Part shown: piece by piece, positions 35,216 to 45,177 of the stretch
How positions within the stretch are numbered: the first letter of the stretch is position 1
How the letters are laid out: every line of letters begins with the position of its first letter
Source: Anomalospiza imberbis
Taxonomy: Eukaryota > Chordata > Aves > Passeriformes > Viduidae
Length of the DNA: 64,000 nucleotides
Reading direction: 5' to 3'
Assembly (NCBI RefSeq): GCF_031753505.1
Contig: NW_027099315.1
Coordinates: 1,364,001-1,428,000 of the forward strand
Translations under genes and position numbers: made by a program
Notes under the pieces: model-generated
Told to the model about the DNA's origin: nothing
Databases searched by the model: none
What the model saw: only the letters and a program-made list of their open reading frames with translations

Positions 35216-36862
35216 AAACCAGAAAAATTGAAGAGAGCCATCAGAAACTAAAAAAGGAACTCAAGGAAGAAGTCTACCACATCTCGCCAGAACCAACAGG
35301 AGTCTTTGCCATTAAGAGCCGGTGTCCCCCAGCCAAAGAGAAAAGATACACTCCATGAGGTAACCTCTAGTTTCTTCTTCAGGAGCATGGAGAAGACATG
35401 AGGAAGTGGGTTGGAAAACCCACCTCCTCCTTAGCAGCCCGAGTACGTGAACTAAAAAGAGGAACACCTAACACAAGAAGCTCATCTAGAGTCAATGCTG
35501 CTCCGGTCTCTCACACACAGAATTCCAGACAATATAAAAATGATGATATGACTGATCCTCTTGAAGGAACCTCAGGAACCTCTTTACAGGAAGAGAGCCA
35601 CGTGTACCATGACCAAGAATAGAGGGGCCCTGCCTCTAACCAGGTAGTGGACAGGGACAATCAGATCTATTAGACTGTGTGTATTTCATGGCCTGACACA
35701 TCTGACCCACAAAAATATACGGCTTTGGTTGACACCAGTGCCCAGTGTACCCTGATGCCATCAAGGTATGTAGGAGCAGAATCCATTTCTATTTCTGGGG
35801 TAACAGGAGGATCCCAGCAGCTGACTGTATTGGAGGCCAAAGTGAGTTTTAGTGGCAGAAACACCCCATCATGTCTGACCCAGAGGCCCCATGCATCCTT
35901 GGCATAGACTATCTCAGAAATTGATATTTCAAAGGCCCAAAAGGACATTTTTGGGCTTTTGGAATAGCTGCTGTAGAGACAGAAGACATCAGAAAACTGA
36001 ATACCTTGCCTAGTCTCTCAGACGACCCCTCTGCTGTGGGACTGTTGAAAGTTGAAGAACAAGAAGTACCAATCGCCACAGCAACAGTACACCGTTGGCA
36101 ATATCGTACCAACAGAGACTCTGTGATTCCCATCCATGAGATGATTTGTAAACTGGAGAGCCAAGGAGTAGTCAGCAAGGCTCATTCACCTTTCAACAAC
36201 CCTATATAACCAGTGCATAAGTCCAGTGGAGAATAGAGACTGACGGTAGATTACCGTGGCCTGAATGAGGTTACACCACCACTGAGTGCTGCCATGCCAG
36301 GCATGTTGGAGCTTCAGTACGAGCTAGAGTCCAAGACAGCAAAGTGGTACTCTACCACTGATATTGTCAACGCCTTTTTCTCCATTCCTTTGACAGCAGA
36401 ATGCAGACCTCAGTTTGCCTTCACCTGGAAGGGAGTGCAGTACACCTGGAACTGACTGCCCCAGGGGTGGAAGCACAGTCCCACCATTTGCCATGGACTG
36501 ATCCAGACTGCACTAGAAATGAGCAAGGCTCCTGAACATCTACAGTATATCGATGACATCATTGTATGGGGGAGCACAGGAGGGGAAGTCTTCGAAAAAG
36601 GAGAAAAGATTATCTAGATTCTACCGAAAGCTAGTTTTGCCATTAAGCGAAGCAAGGTTAAGGGACCAGCTCAAGAAATTCAGTTTCTAGGAGTCAAGTG
36701 GCAAGATGGACGTTATCAGATCCCGACAGAAGTAATCAACAAGATCACTGCTATGTCTCCACCTACCAACAAGAAGGAAACAAAAGCTTTCCTAGGTGCC
36801 ATAGGCTTTTAGAGAATGCACATTCCCGAGTAGAGCCAGATGGCGAGCCCTCTCTACCTGGT
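35216..36862 (+). pseudogene. pol: ERVL-like gag 3' end, protease and RT remnant
   Basis: Gag-like stretch RKWVGKPTSSLAARVRELKR (about 35402), shared with the remnant at 58771-61437. Protease-like ALVDTSAQCTLMPSRY (about 35725) has Gly replaced by Ser in the D-T-G box. RT blocks are RLTVDYRGLNEVTPP (about 36238), FFSIPLTAECRPQFAF, LPQGWKHSPTICHGL and LQYIDDIIVW (about 36541), so the YIDD box is preserved. Several stops are present. It is cut off at 36862 by the next provirus, inside the sequence coding SPLYLV. Confidence 0.85.
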
Positions 36863-37367
36863 TGTTGCGGTGTGTCTCCTCCCTCCCAAAGGTAACCCTC
36901 TCCCCCCGCCCCAACCCCCATGAGCCCTGGCTGTGAGACAGGGGGTCCAGGGGGTCAAGTGATTGGCAGATTTGAAAGATACCCCCTGCCCCCTGTGGCT
37001 ATTGGTAGACCTAAGTGCCCCTTCTCCCCTGGCACCCCTCCCCCTCACCTGCTTGGTGGCTACCTGTCCCTGCCCCTCCCCTTACCCCCGGGTTAAAAGG
37101 ACAATCCAGCCACGTGGCCGGGCCTTCTGTTGGAGCTGCCACCAGGTCCACAACTCTGTAGCTGAAATAAAGACTCTGGATCAAGCTCTAGCAGAAGTGC
37201 CTCCTTTCTTCACCATTGCCTGAAGCCTCTCCACTGAGGAATATCGCTCGCAGCCTCTGAGTAACCCAAGGGTGTCACTGGGGAGGAAACATCCCAGCTG
37301 CCGCCATTGGACTCAGCAGCAAGGCAAGCCTGGGCAGGTCTCTGTCGGAATATTGGGAACCCCAATA
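36863..37367 (+). repeat. 5' LTR, 505 bp
   Basis: TGTTGCGGTGTGTC...GGAACCCCAATA. U3 is C-rich on the plus strand. GGGTTAAAAGG (about 37089) is TATA-like; AATAAA 37166-37171. It ends AATA rather than CA. Confidence 0.85.
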
Positions 37368-37370
37368 TTT

Positions 37371-37389
37371 TGGCGCCCACTCGTGGGGC
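37371..37389 (+). promoter_or_regulatory. tRNA-Lys-type primer-binding site
   Basis: TGGCGCCCACTCGTGGGGC. This is close to the tRNA-Lys1,2 primer site used by betaretroviruses, with one extra base in the middle. Confidence 0.7.
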
Positions 37390-37674
37390 ACAAACTCGGC
37401 CCTGCGACCAGACGGAGACCCATCTGAGCTTCGCAAGACCACCGAGAGAGTTTCTGGCAGCTTGGCGTTCACTGGCAGGGCTTTGGACGTAGCTCTCCAG
37501 CACAGACTTGGATTAAAAAAGTCTCCTGAACGTTTTGCACCTCGGAGAAGAAAAGCTCCTTTCTGGTGAGCCAACTTCTCAGAGGAGGACAGGGTAGCTT
37601 CTCCAACCCCGGGGAGGTCCTGTTCAGGTGAAGAGAAAACCCCGACAGACCAAGGAGCCTTCGCACCGATCTGG

Positions 37675-38232
37675 GTGAGTATTTCCACTCCACGGGGGGG
37701 TGGGAAGCTCAAAGGGAAATCCCTGCGGAGGGATCCTGTCTTTTTCGCCCTTATTAGGGCAGATTTAGGCTACGGAGCCCCGCAGAATCGGGAACAGCAG
37801 CACGTGTGGCTCAGCTTTGTACGGCGCGGCTTTGCCGTTTTTAACAGCCGCGGGAAGCTTTGCTGACGCGGCCGGGAGGAGCGGCGGGCTCCGCCCGTGC
37901 CTCTCTCGGCGCGAGTTTCGGCGTGGGGGGAGCGCGGGGGGTCCGCGCGGCAGCGGCACCCGGCAGCGCGACCGCGGCAGCGTCGGCGCGGGCGGCGGCG
38001 GCTCCCGGGGGCGGCGGGGGGGCGCGGGCGGCGGGGGAACCGCGGCTTTCGCTTCCTCGGTGCGCGCGGGCGGCGCGGCTCAGCCACGTGGCGCGCGGGA
38101 GTCAGCAGGAGCTGCCGGCGGCAGTTTAAAGCTCGCAGAAGCTGCTGCTTTGTGCAGGGCTGAAAGCCACGTGGGTGTTCGCTTCCTGACTGCGGTTTTT
38201 GGAATTCGGTTGCGATTTTGGCTTTGTTTTAG
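37675..38232 (+). promoter_or_regulatory. Candidate leader intron with GC-rich core
   Basis: CTGG|GTGAGT at 37671-37680 is a strong donor-like site, and TTTGGCTTTGTTTTAG at 38217-38232 is an acceptor-like site 37 nt before the gag ATG. The segment between includes an extremely CpG-rich stretch (37860-38110). Splicing is a prediction from motifs only. Confidence 0.4.
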
Positions 38233-38268
38233 GTCAGTGGGGTTTGTGTAGTGCTTGTAACATCTAAG

Positions 38269-40245
38269 ATGGGGTCCAAACTTAGTACTACACAAAAAGG
38301 AGTTTATTATGAGATTTTAGGAATTTTAGCTGGTGGAAATGTGTCGTTTTCTAAGGGAAAATTGAAGCAGTTTATAAGATGGCTTTTTCTCCACTTCCCA
38401 CAAGTCTCACCCGAGGATGTCCGCAGCACCCAGTTCTGGGACACTGTTGGACGCGAATTGGTAAAAATTGGAAAATCTGGAAATACTTCTACTGCTCAAT
38501 TTGTGTTTTGGAGTTTGCAAATTCGATCTGCTTTGCCCAAACAAAGGGAAGTGAAGGAAAAGCCAAACAGCAACGATTGTGCCTCTGCTCTCCCTATTCC
38601 CCCTCACCCCAATTCCCAACCCTGTACCCCAAAACTTCGTATTTTAAAGGGAACAGAATCTGCTCACGCCCAGGAAGCTGGTCTCCCTGAGCACTTTAAA
38701 ATGTCCGAGACCCCCTGTCCACGAGGTTCTGGCCAGACCGAGTGGAATTCTCCCCCAACCCTTGTCTCCCCAGCTCAGAAACCCCGAGCACGTGTTGGTT
38801 TTTCAGAGAGCAGTGATTTCAAAGATGGCTCCCAGTCACCAGAGAGCCCACAAAATGGCGGATGCCACATGGCAATATCTCCCACCTGGTCTTCTCCTTC
38901 CCATGATCCCCCTTGGCATCCCAAAAATCCTTTCTTACCCATCACCCCTGCTAATCCTCGTGATACCTTCCCTCCCCCCACCCTTTCTGTCACTCCCTCA
39001 GCGCCGCCCCCATACCCTCCCCAGGGGGCGTCTACTGACGTGATGTCACCAGGCGTCCCCGCCCACTGTTCCCACAGCGTCCCCGCCCCCTGCCAACCCC
39101 CTGTCCCCGCCCCCCGTTCCCACGGTCTCCCCGCCCCCTCCCCGGGTTCCCACGGTGGGAACACGCCCACTGCTTGTCCCTGTACCCCTACAGGTGATCC
39201 CAATGCTTGCAATTCAAACCATAGGGAACAGGGAACCGCAGACCCAATACAGGGTCCCCTTTTCTCACTTGCTCCTGTTACATATCAGCAAGCAGGGCAA
39301 GCGGGAGGAGCCACAACTGCTAATTGGAGAAATTTTGCCCAACAAATAATAAAAGACATTTGCAAAATTCATAACCAATACGGCTCACACAGCCCATACT
39401 TCCGTGGCCTTTTAAATGCTGAATTAAGCAGAGCTGTAGTGGTCCCGTATGATTTAAAACAGCTTTTTGCATGTCTCATGACCACTACAGAATTCAAATT
39501 ATGGGAAATTACATGGAAACAATTGCTGAAAGAGGCTCTCCCAGCCTTGCATGCTGATCCTAAAACGGCAAAAGATGTCAATGGTCTCCCAATTACCATT
39601 GAGCATCTCTCTGGTGAGGGTCAATGGTCTTTGGCCCCAGTCCAAGCTGCAACAATCCCTGTAGAAGTCCTTGAGAGAGTCAAAGAAGCAGCTGGAAAGG
39701 CCTTCTTTACTCTTCAACTTGATGGGCCTCTAGAGCCTTATAGTAAGATCAAACAGCTACCATCAGAGCCTTTCTCAAAATTTGTAGAAAGATTGACCAG
39801 AGCGATCGAAGTCCAAGTTAGGAAAGAGAATGCGAGGGAAGAAGTTTTGGAGGAAATGGCATTGGCAAATGCTAATGAACAATGTCGAACTGCAATTTTA
39901 AGCTTACCTCTAGACCCGCCTCCTACTCTAAATGATATGCTTCTAGTCTGTAACAGGAAAGTGCCTCTGATGAGTGTTGCTGAGGACACCAGACCAAAGC
40001 CGCTGCCAAGACCACCACAGAGAGTCGCTGTTGCCAGCCCTGCACCCGTTCCATCAGCACAGCAACACACTGGGCAGCAGCGAAGACCAGCAACGGTGGA
40101 CCCTACAAAACCATGCATGCTTTGTAGGAACCTTGGGCACTGGGCTCACCAGTGTCCCCTGAAAAGACAGTTTGATGAATTTGTAAATAGCAGGGAAAGA
40201 GAACTACAAGCTCTCCCAGAGGGTCAACAACAACAAAAAAACTGA
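38269..40245 (+). CDS. gag: Gag polyprotein, intact frame
   Basis: 658 codons from ATG 38269; the start MGSKLS fits N-terminal myristoylation and lies after the leader. It makes the virion shell at the inner membrane. Residues 1 to about 105 are matrix-like (YYEILGILAGG, QFIRWLFLHFP). A long Pro-rich region follows (about 110-320), with overlapping late-domain motifs PSAP and PPPY fused as PSAPPPY (38995-39015, residues 243-249). Capsid (about 335-580) has a major homology block QLPSEPFSKFVERLTRAIE. Nucleocapsid has one finger CMLCRNLGHWAHQC (residues about 616-629), whereas typical betaretroviruses have two. The frame ends TGA right after a slippery heptamer, so Pro-Pol is expected by -1 frameshifting. 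No stop or indel seen. Confidence 0.9.
   Translation: MGSKLSTTQKGVYYEILGILAGGNVSFSKGKLKQFIRWLFLHFPQVSPEDVRSTQFWDTVGRELVKIGKSGNTSTAQFVFWSLQIRSALPKQREVKEKPNSNDCASALPIPPHPNSQPCTPKLRILKGTESAHAQEAGLPEHFKMSETPCPRGSGQTEWNSPPTLVSPAQKPRARVGFSESSDFKDGSQSPESPQNGGCHMAISPTWSSPSHDPPWHPKNPFLPITPANPRDTFPPPTLSVTPSAPPPYPPQGASTDVMSPGVPAHCSHSVPAPCQPPVPAPRSHGLPAPSPGSHGGNTPTACPCTPTGDPNACNSNHREQGTADPIQGPLFSLAPVTYQQAGQAGGATTANWRNFAQQIIKDICKIHNQYGSHSPYFRGLLNAELSRAVVVPYDLKQLFACLMTTTEFKLWEITWKQLLKEALPALHADPKTAKDVNGLPITIEHLSGEGQWSLAPVQAATIPVEVLERVKEAAGKAFFTLQLDGPLEPYSKIKQLPSEPFSKFVERLTRAIEVQVRKENAREEVLEEMALANANEQCRTAILSLPLDPPPTLNDMLLVCNRKVPLMSVAEDTRPKPLPRPPQRVAVASPAPVPSAQQHTGQQRRPATVDPTKPCMLCRNLGHWAHQCPLKRQFDEFVNSRERELQALPEGQQQQKN
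40236..40242 (+). promoter_or_regulatory. -1 frameshift slippery site A AAA AAC
   Basis: In the gag frame the codons are CAA AAA AAC TGA, so the heptamer A AAA AAC is correctly phased. The -1 frame is open from here through protease and RT to 42077. GAGCGCCGGCC...CCAGGCGTGC just downstream could fold into a short stem (CGCC with GGCG). Confidence 0.8.
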
Positions 40246-42077
40246 GGGGGGAGCGCCGGCCTGCCAGGCGTGCAGACACAAAAAGAGCAGGCCAAGGGAA
40301 TGAGGGAGGTGGGAAACACCAAGCGCGCGGTGACGTCTCAATTTCTCTAAGCGAAGCAGGTGCTTCAAAGACCACTTCTGCTGGTCCACCACCAAACGTG
40401 ACAGCAAACAACCTTTGCTATGACTTAGGCAAACCCATTCTAACCACAACTTCTGTAAATGAGCCTTTCAGGTTGCAGCTGACGGAACCGCTCCACCTGA
40501 AAGACACTGACTGGCATTTTGTCTCCGTGAACCCACAACAGCAGGGTACCTGGCACGAAATTCGCTGTAAGTACATCATCGTTGGGGACACCAAACACAC
40601 ACCACAAGACATCGAAATTGCTCCAGGGATGATAACATCAGATCCTGGACAATTCGTTCTCTGGCTGCACTGTTTCCACCCACCCCTGTTTCTCCCCAAA
40701 GGACAAATCATAGCACAAGCTATCCCAGTGCCAAGTCTACCTGAAAGCACTGGAAAACAAGGGCCCACAGTCGCTCGGGTCCAGGCTGTCGGGAGGGACA
40801 AACCCAAAATCTGGTGTAATGTCAGAGGGGGTGGGGAGTCTAAACGCATTGAAATGCTCTTAGACACGGGTGCAGACTGCACGGTGATCCCAGCACAGGA
40901 TTGGCCGTCACACTGGGCTTTGCAAAATGTGGCTGGTCACGTTCAAGGTATAGGGGGCTTGCAATTGGCGAGACAATCCAAGAGCATCGTCCAAATTGAG
41001 GGGCCAAACGGACAATTGGCAAATATACGTCCGTTTGTTTTAGACTATCCAGAACCCTTATTGGGGAGAGACCTGATGGCCCAGTGGGGAGTCACAATTG
41101 ACATTCCAGACTCTCCACAGGATTTTTGGGCAGCGGTCACTGAGGAGCGCCCTATCCGAAAAATTAAATGGAAGACAGATACACCAGTCTGGGTAGGACA
41201 GTGGCCGCTCAGTAAACAAAAACTTAAGGCGCTAAATGAACTAGTGGAAGAGCAGCTGAAAAAGGGCCACATTGTGGAGACCGAGTCTCCGTGGAACTCT
41301 CCAGTGTTTGTCATCCAAAAGGCTGACAAAAGGAGGTGGCGGCTCCTCCATGACCTCCGAGAAATTAATAATGTCATTGAAGATATGGGCTCTCTCCAAT
41401 CTGGTATGCCATCCCCGGCGATGCTCCCCCAAAATTGGAATTTGGCTGTCATTGATATAAAAGATTGTTTTTTCCAAATTCCCCTGCACCCTGACGATGC
41501 CCCGCGTTTTGCATTCACTGTCCCCTCCACCAACAAAGGAGACCCACAGAAAAGGTACCATTGGAAAGTTCTTCCTCAAGGACTAAAGGTCTCGCCAACG
41601 ATCTGTCAGTGGTATGTTGCTTCCTTTCTGTCCCCAGTGTGTGCAGCCGCAGAAAAGGCCATCATCTATCATTACATGGATGATATCCTTGTGTGTGCCC
41701 CCAATGATGATCTACTCACCCACGCGCTTGACCTAACGATCAATGCATTGGTTGTTGCAGGGTTCGAGCTCCAGGAAAAGAAAATTCAAAGGATGCCACC
41801 TTGGAAGTATTTGGGCTTGGAAATTGGAAAGAGGACCATTGTTCCTCAAAAATTAGAAATCAAAACAAAGATCGAGACATATGCAGATGTCCAAAAATTG
41901 TGTGGGTCTTTGAATTGGGTAAGGCCCTGGCTAGGTCTGACTAACAATGACCTCGGCCCCATTTTCGATTTATTAGAAGGGGAAAAGGACTCAGGGTCTC
42001 CTCGGGCTCTTACCCCAGAGGCACAGAAAGCTCTAGAAAAGGTTCAGACAATAATGTCCACAAGAAAGGCCCACTGA
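40242..42077 (+). CDS. pro-pol: dUTPase-like/protease/RT, ends at premature TGA
   Basis: Read in the -1 frame after gag. Residues about 55-170 resemble a retroviral dUTPase (PGMITSDPGQFVLWL, FLPKGQIIAQAIP), though the usual catalytic blocks are weak. Protease follows with MLLDTGADCTVIP (about 40855) and LLGRDLMAQWG. RT continues in the same frame without a second frameshift: WPLSKQKLKAL, LHDLREINN, VIDIKDCFFQIPLHPDD, LPQGLKVSPTICQWY and the intact catalytic YMDD (41673-41684). A TGA at 42075-42077 truncates RT before RNase H; the same frame reopens at once, so this is one nonsense change. No G-patch segment between protease and RT was recognised. Confidence 0.85.
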   Translation: MRGERRPARRADTKRAGQGNEGGGKHQARGDVSISLSEAGASKTTSAGPPPNVTANNLCYDLGKPILTTTSVNEPFRLQLTEPLHLKDTDWHFVSVNPQQQGTWHEIRCKYIIVGDTKHTPQDIEIAPGMITSDPGQFVLWLHCFHPPLFLPKGQIIAQAIPVPSLPESTGKQGPTVARVQAVGRDKPKIWCNVRGGGESKRIEMLLDTGADCTVIPAQDWPSHWALQNVAGHVQGIGGLQLARQSKSIVQIEGPNGQLANIRPFVLDYPEPLLGRDLMAQWGVTIDIPDSPQDFWAAVTEERPIRKIKWKTDTPVWVGQWPLSKQKLKALNELVEEQLKKGHIVETESPWNSPVFVIQKADKRRWRLLHDLREINNVIEDMGSLQSGMPSPAMLPQNWNLAVIDIKDCFFQIPLHPDDAPRFAFTVPSTNKGDPQKRYHWKVLPQGLKVSPTICQWYVASFLSPVCAAAEKAIIYHYMDDILVCAPNDDLLTHALDLTINALVVAGFELQEKKIQRMPPWKYLGLEIGKRTIVPQKLEIKTKIETYADVQKLCGSLNWVRPWLGLTNNDLGPIFDLLEGEKDSGSPRALTPEAQKALEKVQTIMSTRKAH

Positions 42078-43904
42078 TGTCAGCCTGAGCTGCCATTCCA
42101 ATTTATCATCCTAGGTAAGTTGCCACATCTCCATGGGATCATTTTCCAGTGGGAGCAGAAACAAACACCAAAGGCAGGAGAAACACCTAAAAAGGGCCAA
42201 GACCGGAGGGACCCTCTCTTAATCATAGAGTGGATTTTCCTCAGTCACCAAAGGTCCAAAAGAATGACACAGCCCCCAGAGCTGGTAGCGGAACTGATCC
42301 GGAAAGCTAGGACCCGGATCAGGGAGCTGGCAGGATGTGACTTTGGGTGCATTCACATTCCAATTGAGATAAAATCAGGCCCCATTACTAAACCAATGTT
42401 CGAAGGTTTCCTTCGGGAAAATGAAGTGCTGCAGTTTGCCCTGGATTCCTACTCAGGACAAATTTCTATCCATCGCCCTGCCCACAAACTTTTTGAGGAA
42501 CAGGCACAATTCAGTCTAAAACTGGGAAGTGTTCAAAGTAGGAGACCTTTAAAGAAGGCTCTAACCGTCTTTACAGACGCGTCTGGAAAGTCCCATAAGT
42601 CTGTTGTGACTTGGATGAATCCCAAAACTCAAGAGTGGGAGTCAGACATTGCTGAGGTGGAAGGTTCACCTCAAGTTGCTGAATTGGCTGCAGTTGTCAG
42701 GGCCTTTGAAAGGTTCTCAGAACCATTCAATTTGATTACAGACTCTGCCTACGTGGCAGGAGTAGTATCCAGGGCAGATCAAGCAGTACTGCGAGAAGTG
42801 CCTAACATCGCACTTTTCGAGTTGCTCTCAAAACTTGTAAAGTTAGTCTCCCACCGAGAGCAACCATTTTATGTAATGCACATCAGGTCACACACCAATT
42901 TGCCAGGTTTTCTCGCTGAAGGCAACAGGAGGGCAGATGCCCTTGCTGCGCCTGCAGAGATGGCCCCTCTCCCAAATGTTTTTGAGCAGGCAAAACTCAG
43001 CCACCAGCTCTTCCACCAAAATGCACCTGGCCCGGTTCGTCAGTTTCACATCACTCGAGAACAGGCCAGAGCAATTGTAGCCACCTGCCCCCATTGCCAG
43101 CAACATGCACTCCCTACGATAAGTGCGGGAGCAAACCCGAGGGGATTGAACAGTTGTGAGCTGTGGCAAACCGATGTAACACACATACCATCCTTTGGAC
43201 GGCAGAAATATGTTCATGTCAGTGTAGATACCTTTTCTGGAGCAGTCTATGCCTCTGCCCACACGGGAGAATCATCCTCTGATGCAATAAAGCACCTCCT
43301 ACAGGCTTTCTCCTTCATGGGCATCCCCAAAGAGCTGAAAACTGATAACGGGCCCACTTACAAATCCAAGGAATTCAGGAGTTTCCTGCAACAATGGGGA
43401 GTAGAGCACAAAAAAGGCATCCCCTACTCCCCTACAGGTCAAGCTGTGGTAGAAAGGACTCACTGTGATATCAAAAGAGTCCTGGACCAGCAAAATCAGG
43501 TGCTAAAAATCGAACCACCCCACATCCGATTGTCCAGAGCGCTTTTCACCATTAATTTTCTGAACTGTTCCTTTGACAACCTGAATCCACCAATTTTACG
43601 CCACTTTGGGGGGAACAGTCAGATGTCAGTGAAAGAAAAGCCTCCAGTTCTAGTAAAGGACCCTGAGACTTGGCACACAGTGGGACCTTACAAATTAGTG
43701 ACATGGGGACGTGGATATGCCTGCGTGTCCACCCCCTCTGGTTTAAAGTGGGTTCCATCTAAATGGGTAAGGCCCTATGTCCCCAAAGTCTCAGGGGATT
43801 CTGCAGAAGTGCCCCAGGTGGCTAACGCTGACTGGAGAAGGAAACGCCGCACGTGGTCCCTGGAAGAAATTCCATCTACACTTCCTATCAGGAACAGTTT
43901 GTAA
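42078..43904 (+). CDS. pol: RNase H and integrase part of pol
   Basis: Same frame as the preceding segment, beyond the TGA. RNase H shows FTDASGK (about 42571), AELAAVVRAF, LITDSAYVAG and RRADALAA, i.e. the D-E-D-D set. Integrase shows the zinc region (HQLFHQN, HI, CPHCQQ, about 43000-43105) and the catalytic acids at about 43172, 43343 and 43451, with the last two spaced D-x35-E. The C-terminal domain (YKLVTWGRGYACVSTP) ends 43904. Length is normal and all catalytic residues are present, but without read-through of the TGA it would not be made as part of Gag-Pro-Pol. Confidence 0.85.
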   Translation, partial: CQPELPFQFIILGKLPHLHGIIFQWEQKQTPKAGETPKKGQDRRDPLLIIEWIFLSHQRSKRMTQPPELVAELIRKARTRIRELAGCDFGCIHIPIEIKSGPITKPMFEGFLRENEVLQFALDSYSGQISIHRPAHKLFEEQAQFSLKLGSVQSRRPLKKALTVFTDASGKSHKSVVTWMNPKTQEWESDIAEVEGSPQVAELAAVVRAFERFSEPFNLITDSAYVAGVVSRADQAVLREVPNIALFELLSKLVKLVSHREQPFYVMHIRSHTNLPGFLAEGNRRADALAAPAEMAPLPNVFEQAKLSHQLFHQNAPGPVRQFHITREQARAIVATCPHCQQHALPTISAGANPRGLNSCELWQTDVTHIPSFGRQKYVHVSVDTFSGAVYASAHTGESSSDAIKHLLQAFSFMGIPKELKTDNGPTYKSKEFRSFLQQWGVEHKKGIPYSPTGQAVVERTHCDIKRVLDQQNQVLKIEPPHIRLSRALFTINFLNCSFDNLNPPILRHFGGNSQMSVKEKPPVLVKDPETWHTVGPYKLVTWGRGYACVSTPSGLKWVPSKWVRPYVPKVSGDSAEVPQVANADWRRKRRTWSLEEIPSTLPIRNSL

Positions 43905-43905
43905 T

Positions 43906-43945
43906 AATTTTTTCTGTCTTAAGTTGCCTTTTACCAGTTTAGATC
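43906..43945 (+). promoter_or_regulatory. Candidate env splice acceptor region
   Basis: TTTTTTCTGTCTTAAG and then TTGCCTTTTACCAG lie 30-70 nt before the env ATG, both pyrimidine tract plus AG. Suitable for a spliced env mRNA; motif evidence only. Confidence 0.4.
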
Positions 43946-43974
43946 CCGCTGTTGGTGTGCAGTGTCGAGGCACC

Positions 43975-45177
43975 ATGAGACCGAGTCTGCTTCTCGTCTT
44001 GCTCATGATCACCCCACCAGCGATCTCTTGGATAGTCCCTCAGCCCAAAGCAAACGTATGGACCACCTTGACCAAAGCCCTTGGACAAGATCACATCTGT
44101 CTCTCCACAGCAACAGCCTCTGACCCCCTGTCAACTTGCCTGGTGGGAGTTCCCTTTAAATCCACGGAGTTCCCAAATGAAATGTGGCACACTTTAAATG
44201 AAGTTAACTCAATCGCACCTCCTCCTGGTCGCTACCCTGCTGACAATCCTCTACTGTTCTGGCAGGGGTGGGCAAGACAGTTACCAGTGCCGAAGAAGGA
44301 GCCACAAGAATTCCATCTCTTGGGCTCCATGAATGCAACATTTTGCATTCACTTTAAATTTAATCCCCGGGTACCATACTATGAAGCTGAACTAAACACC
44401 TACCCCCACCCTAGCAACCCACACTACACAGACAAAAACTGGTGCGAAAACTCAGTCCTAGTCATGCACACATCAAGTGACGATTATAAGCCCTGTGAAC
44501 TCCCAAAAGGTGTGTTTTTAATATGTGGAGACAGAGCATGGGCAGGTCTCCCCCCTCGTCTGCTCGGAGGTCCGTGCACCTTTGGCAAGCTGAGCCTGTT
44601 CACCCCAAACCGAACCAATCTAATGCATTGGCAAGTAAAAAACAATACCCATAAATTGGCTATCCAAAAAAGAGACCTAAGACAATTAGACCCAGACTGT
44701 AATTCAGAAATTGTTCACTGGTCCAGGTTTAAGGCCACCGCAATTACAGTCCTTCTGCCGTGGATCTCGGCAGCAAAAAGCATGGGAGAATTAGGCCGAT
44801 TGGAATGTTGGGTTGCAAAACAGGCAAACCTCACTTCTACTGCCCTGAGTGGCCTCCTATCAGACGAGGAAATTACCAGGAAAGCCACCCTTCAAAACAG
44901 GGCAGCCATAGACTATCTGCTCCTCCTGCACAACCATCGCTGTGAAGAGTTTGAAGGACTTTGCTGCCTCAACTTGTCATCGAAAGCAGAGAATGTCCAT
45001 ACCACAATCGACAAGATGAAAACCATGGTGAATGACATCAAGAGAGAAACAGACGACTGGCTGAGTGGACTGTTCAAGGGCTTTCAAGGGCTGGGGACTC
45101 TCGGGCTAGTTGGGATCTATACTGAACACTGTGTTTTCTGTACTATCTGTTCTAGTTATTGTTATTGTAGTTGTTAG
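43975..45177 (+). CDS. env: Env, frame lost before the membrane anchor
   Basis: 400 residues from ATG 43975 in a strong initiation context (CACCATGAG); pol overlap is avoided. Signal peptide MRPSLLLVLLMITPPAIS. The surface domain has several cysteines and N-glycosylation sites. IQKRDLRQ near residue 230 is a weak processing-like site. TM has the alpharetrovirus-like LQNRAAIDYLLLL followed by CEEFEGLCC (C-x6-CC, residues about 323-331). Near 45095-45115 the frame changes: this frame ends with a Cys-rich tail (CVFCTICSSYCYCSC), while the hydrophobic anchor lies in the next frame (45110-45388). As it stands the product would lack an anchor. Confidence 0.85.
   Translation: MRPSLLLVLLMITPPAISWIVPQPKANVWTTLTKALGQDHICLSTATASDPLSTCLVGVPFKSTEFPNEMWHTLNEVNSIAPPPGRYPADNPLLFWQGWARQLPVPKKEPQEFHLLGSMNATFCIHFKFNPRVPYYEAELNTYPHPSNPHYTDKNWCENSVLVMHTSSDDYKPCELPKGVFLICGDRAWAGLPPRLLGGPCTFGKLSLFTPNRTNLMHWQVKNNTHKLAIQKRDLRQLDPDCNSEIVHWSRFKATAITVLLPWISAAKSMGELGRLECWVAKQANLTSTALSGLLSDEEITRKATLQNRAAIDYLLLLHNHRCEEFEGLCCLNLSSKAENVHTTIDKMKTMVNDIKRETDDWLSGLFKGFQGLGTLGLVGIYTEHCVFCTICSSYCYCSC

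Noticed and set aside
37817..38251. Arg/Gly-rich open frames in the provirus leader
   Set aside because: They follow from high GC content; three frames are open together and none has a domain.
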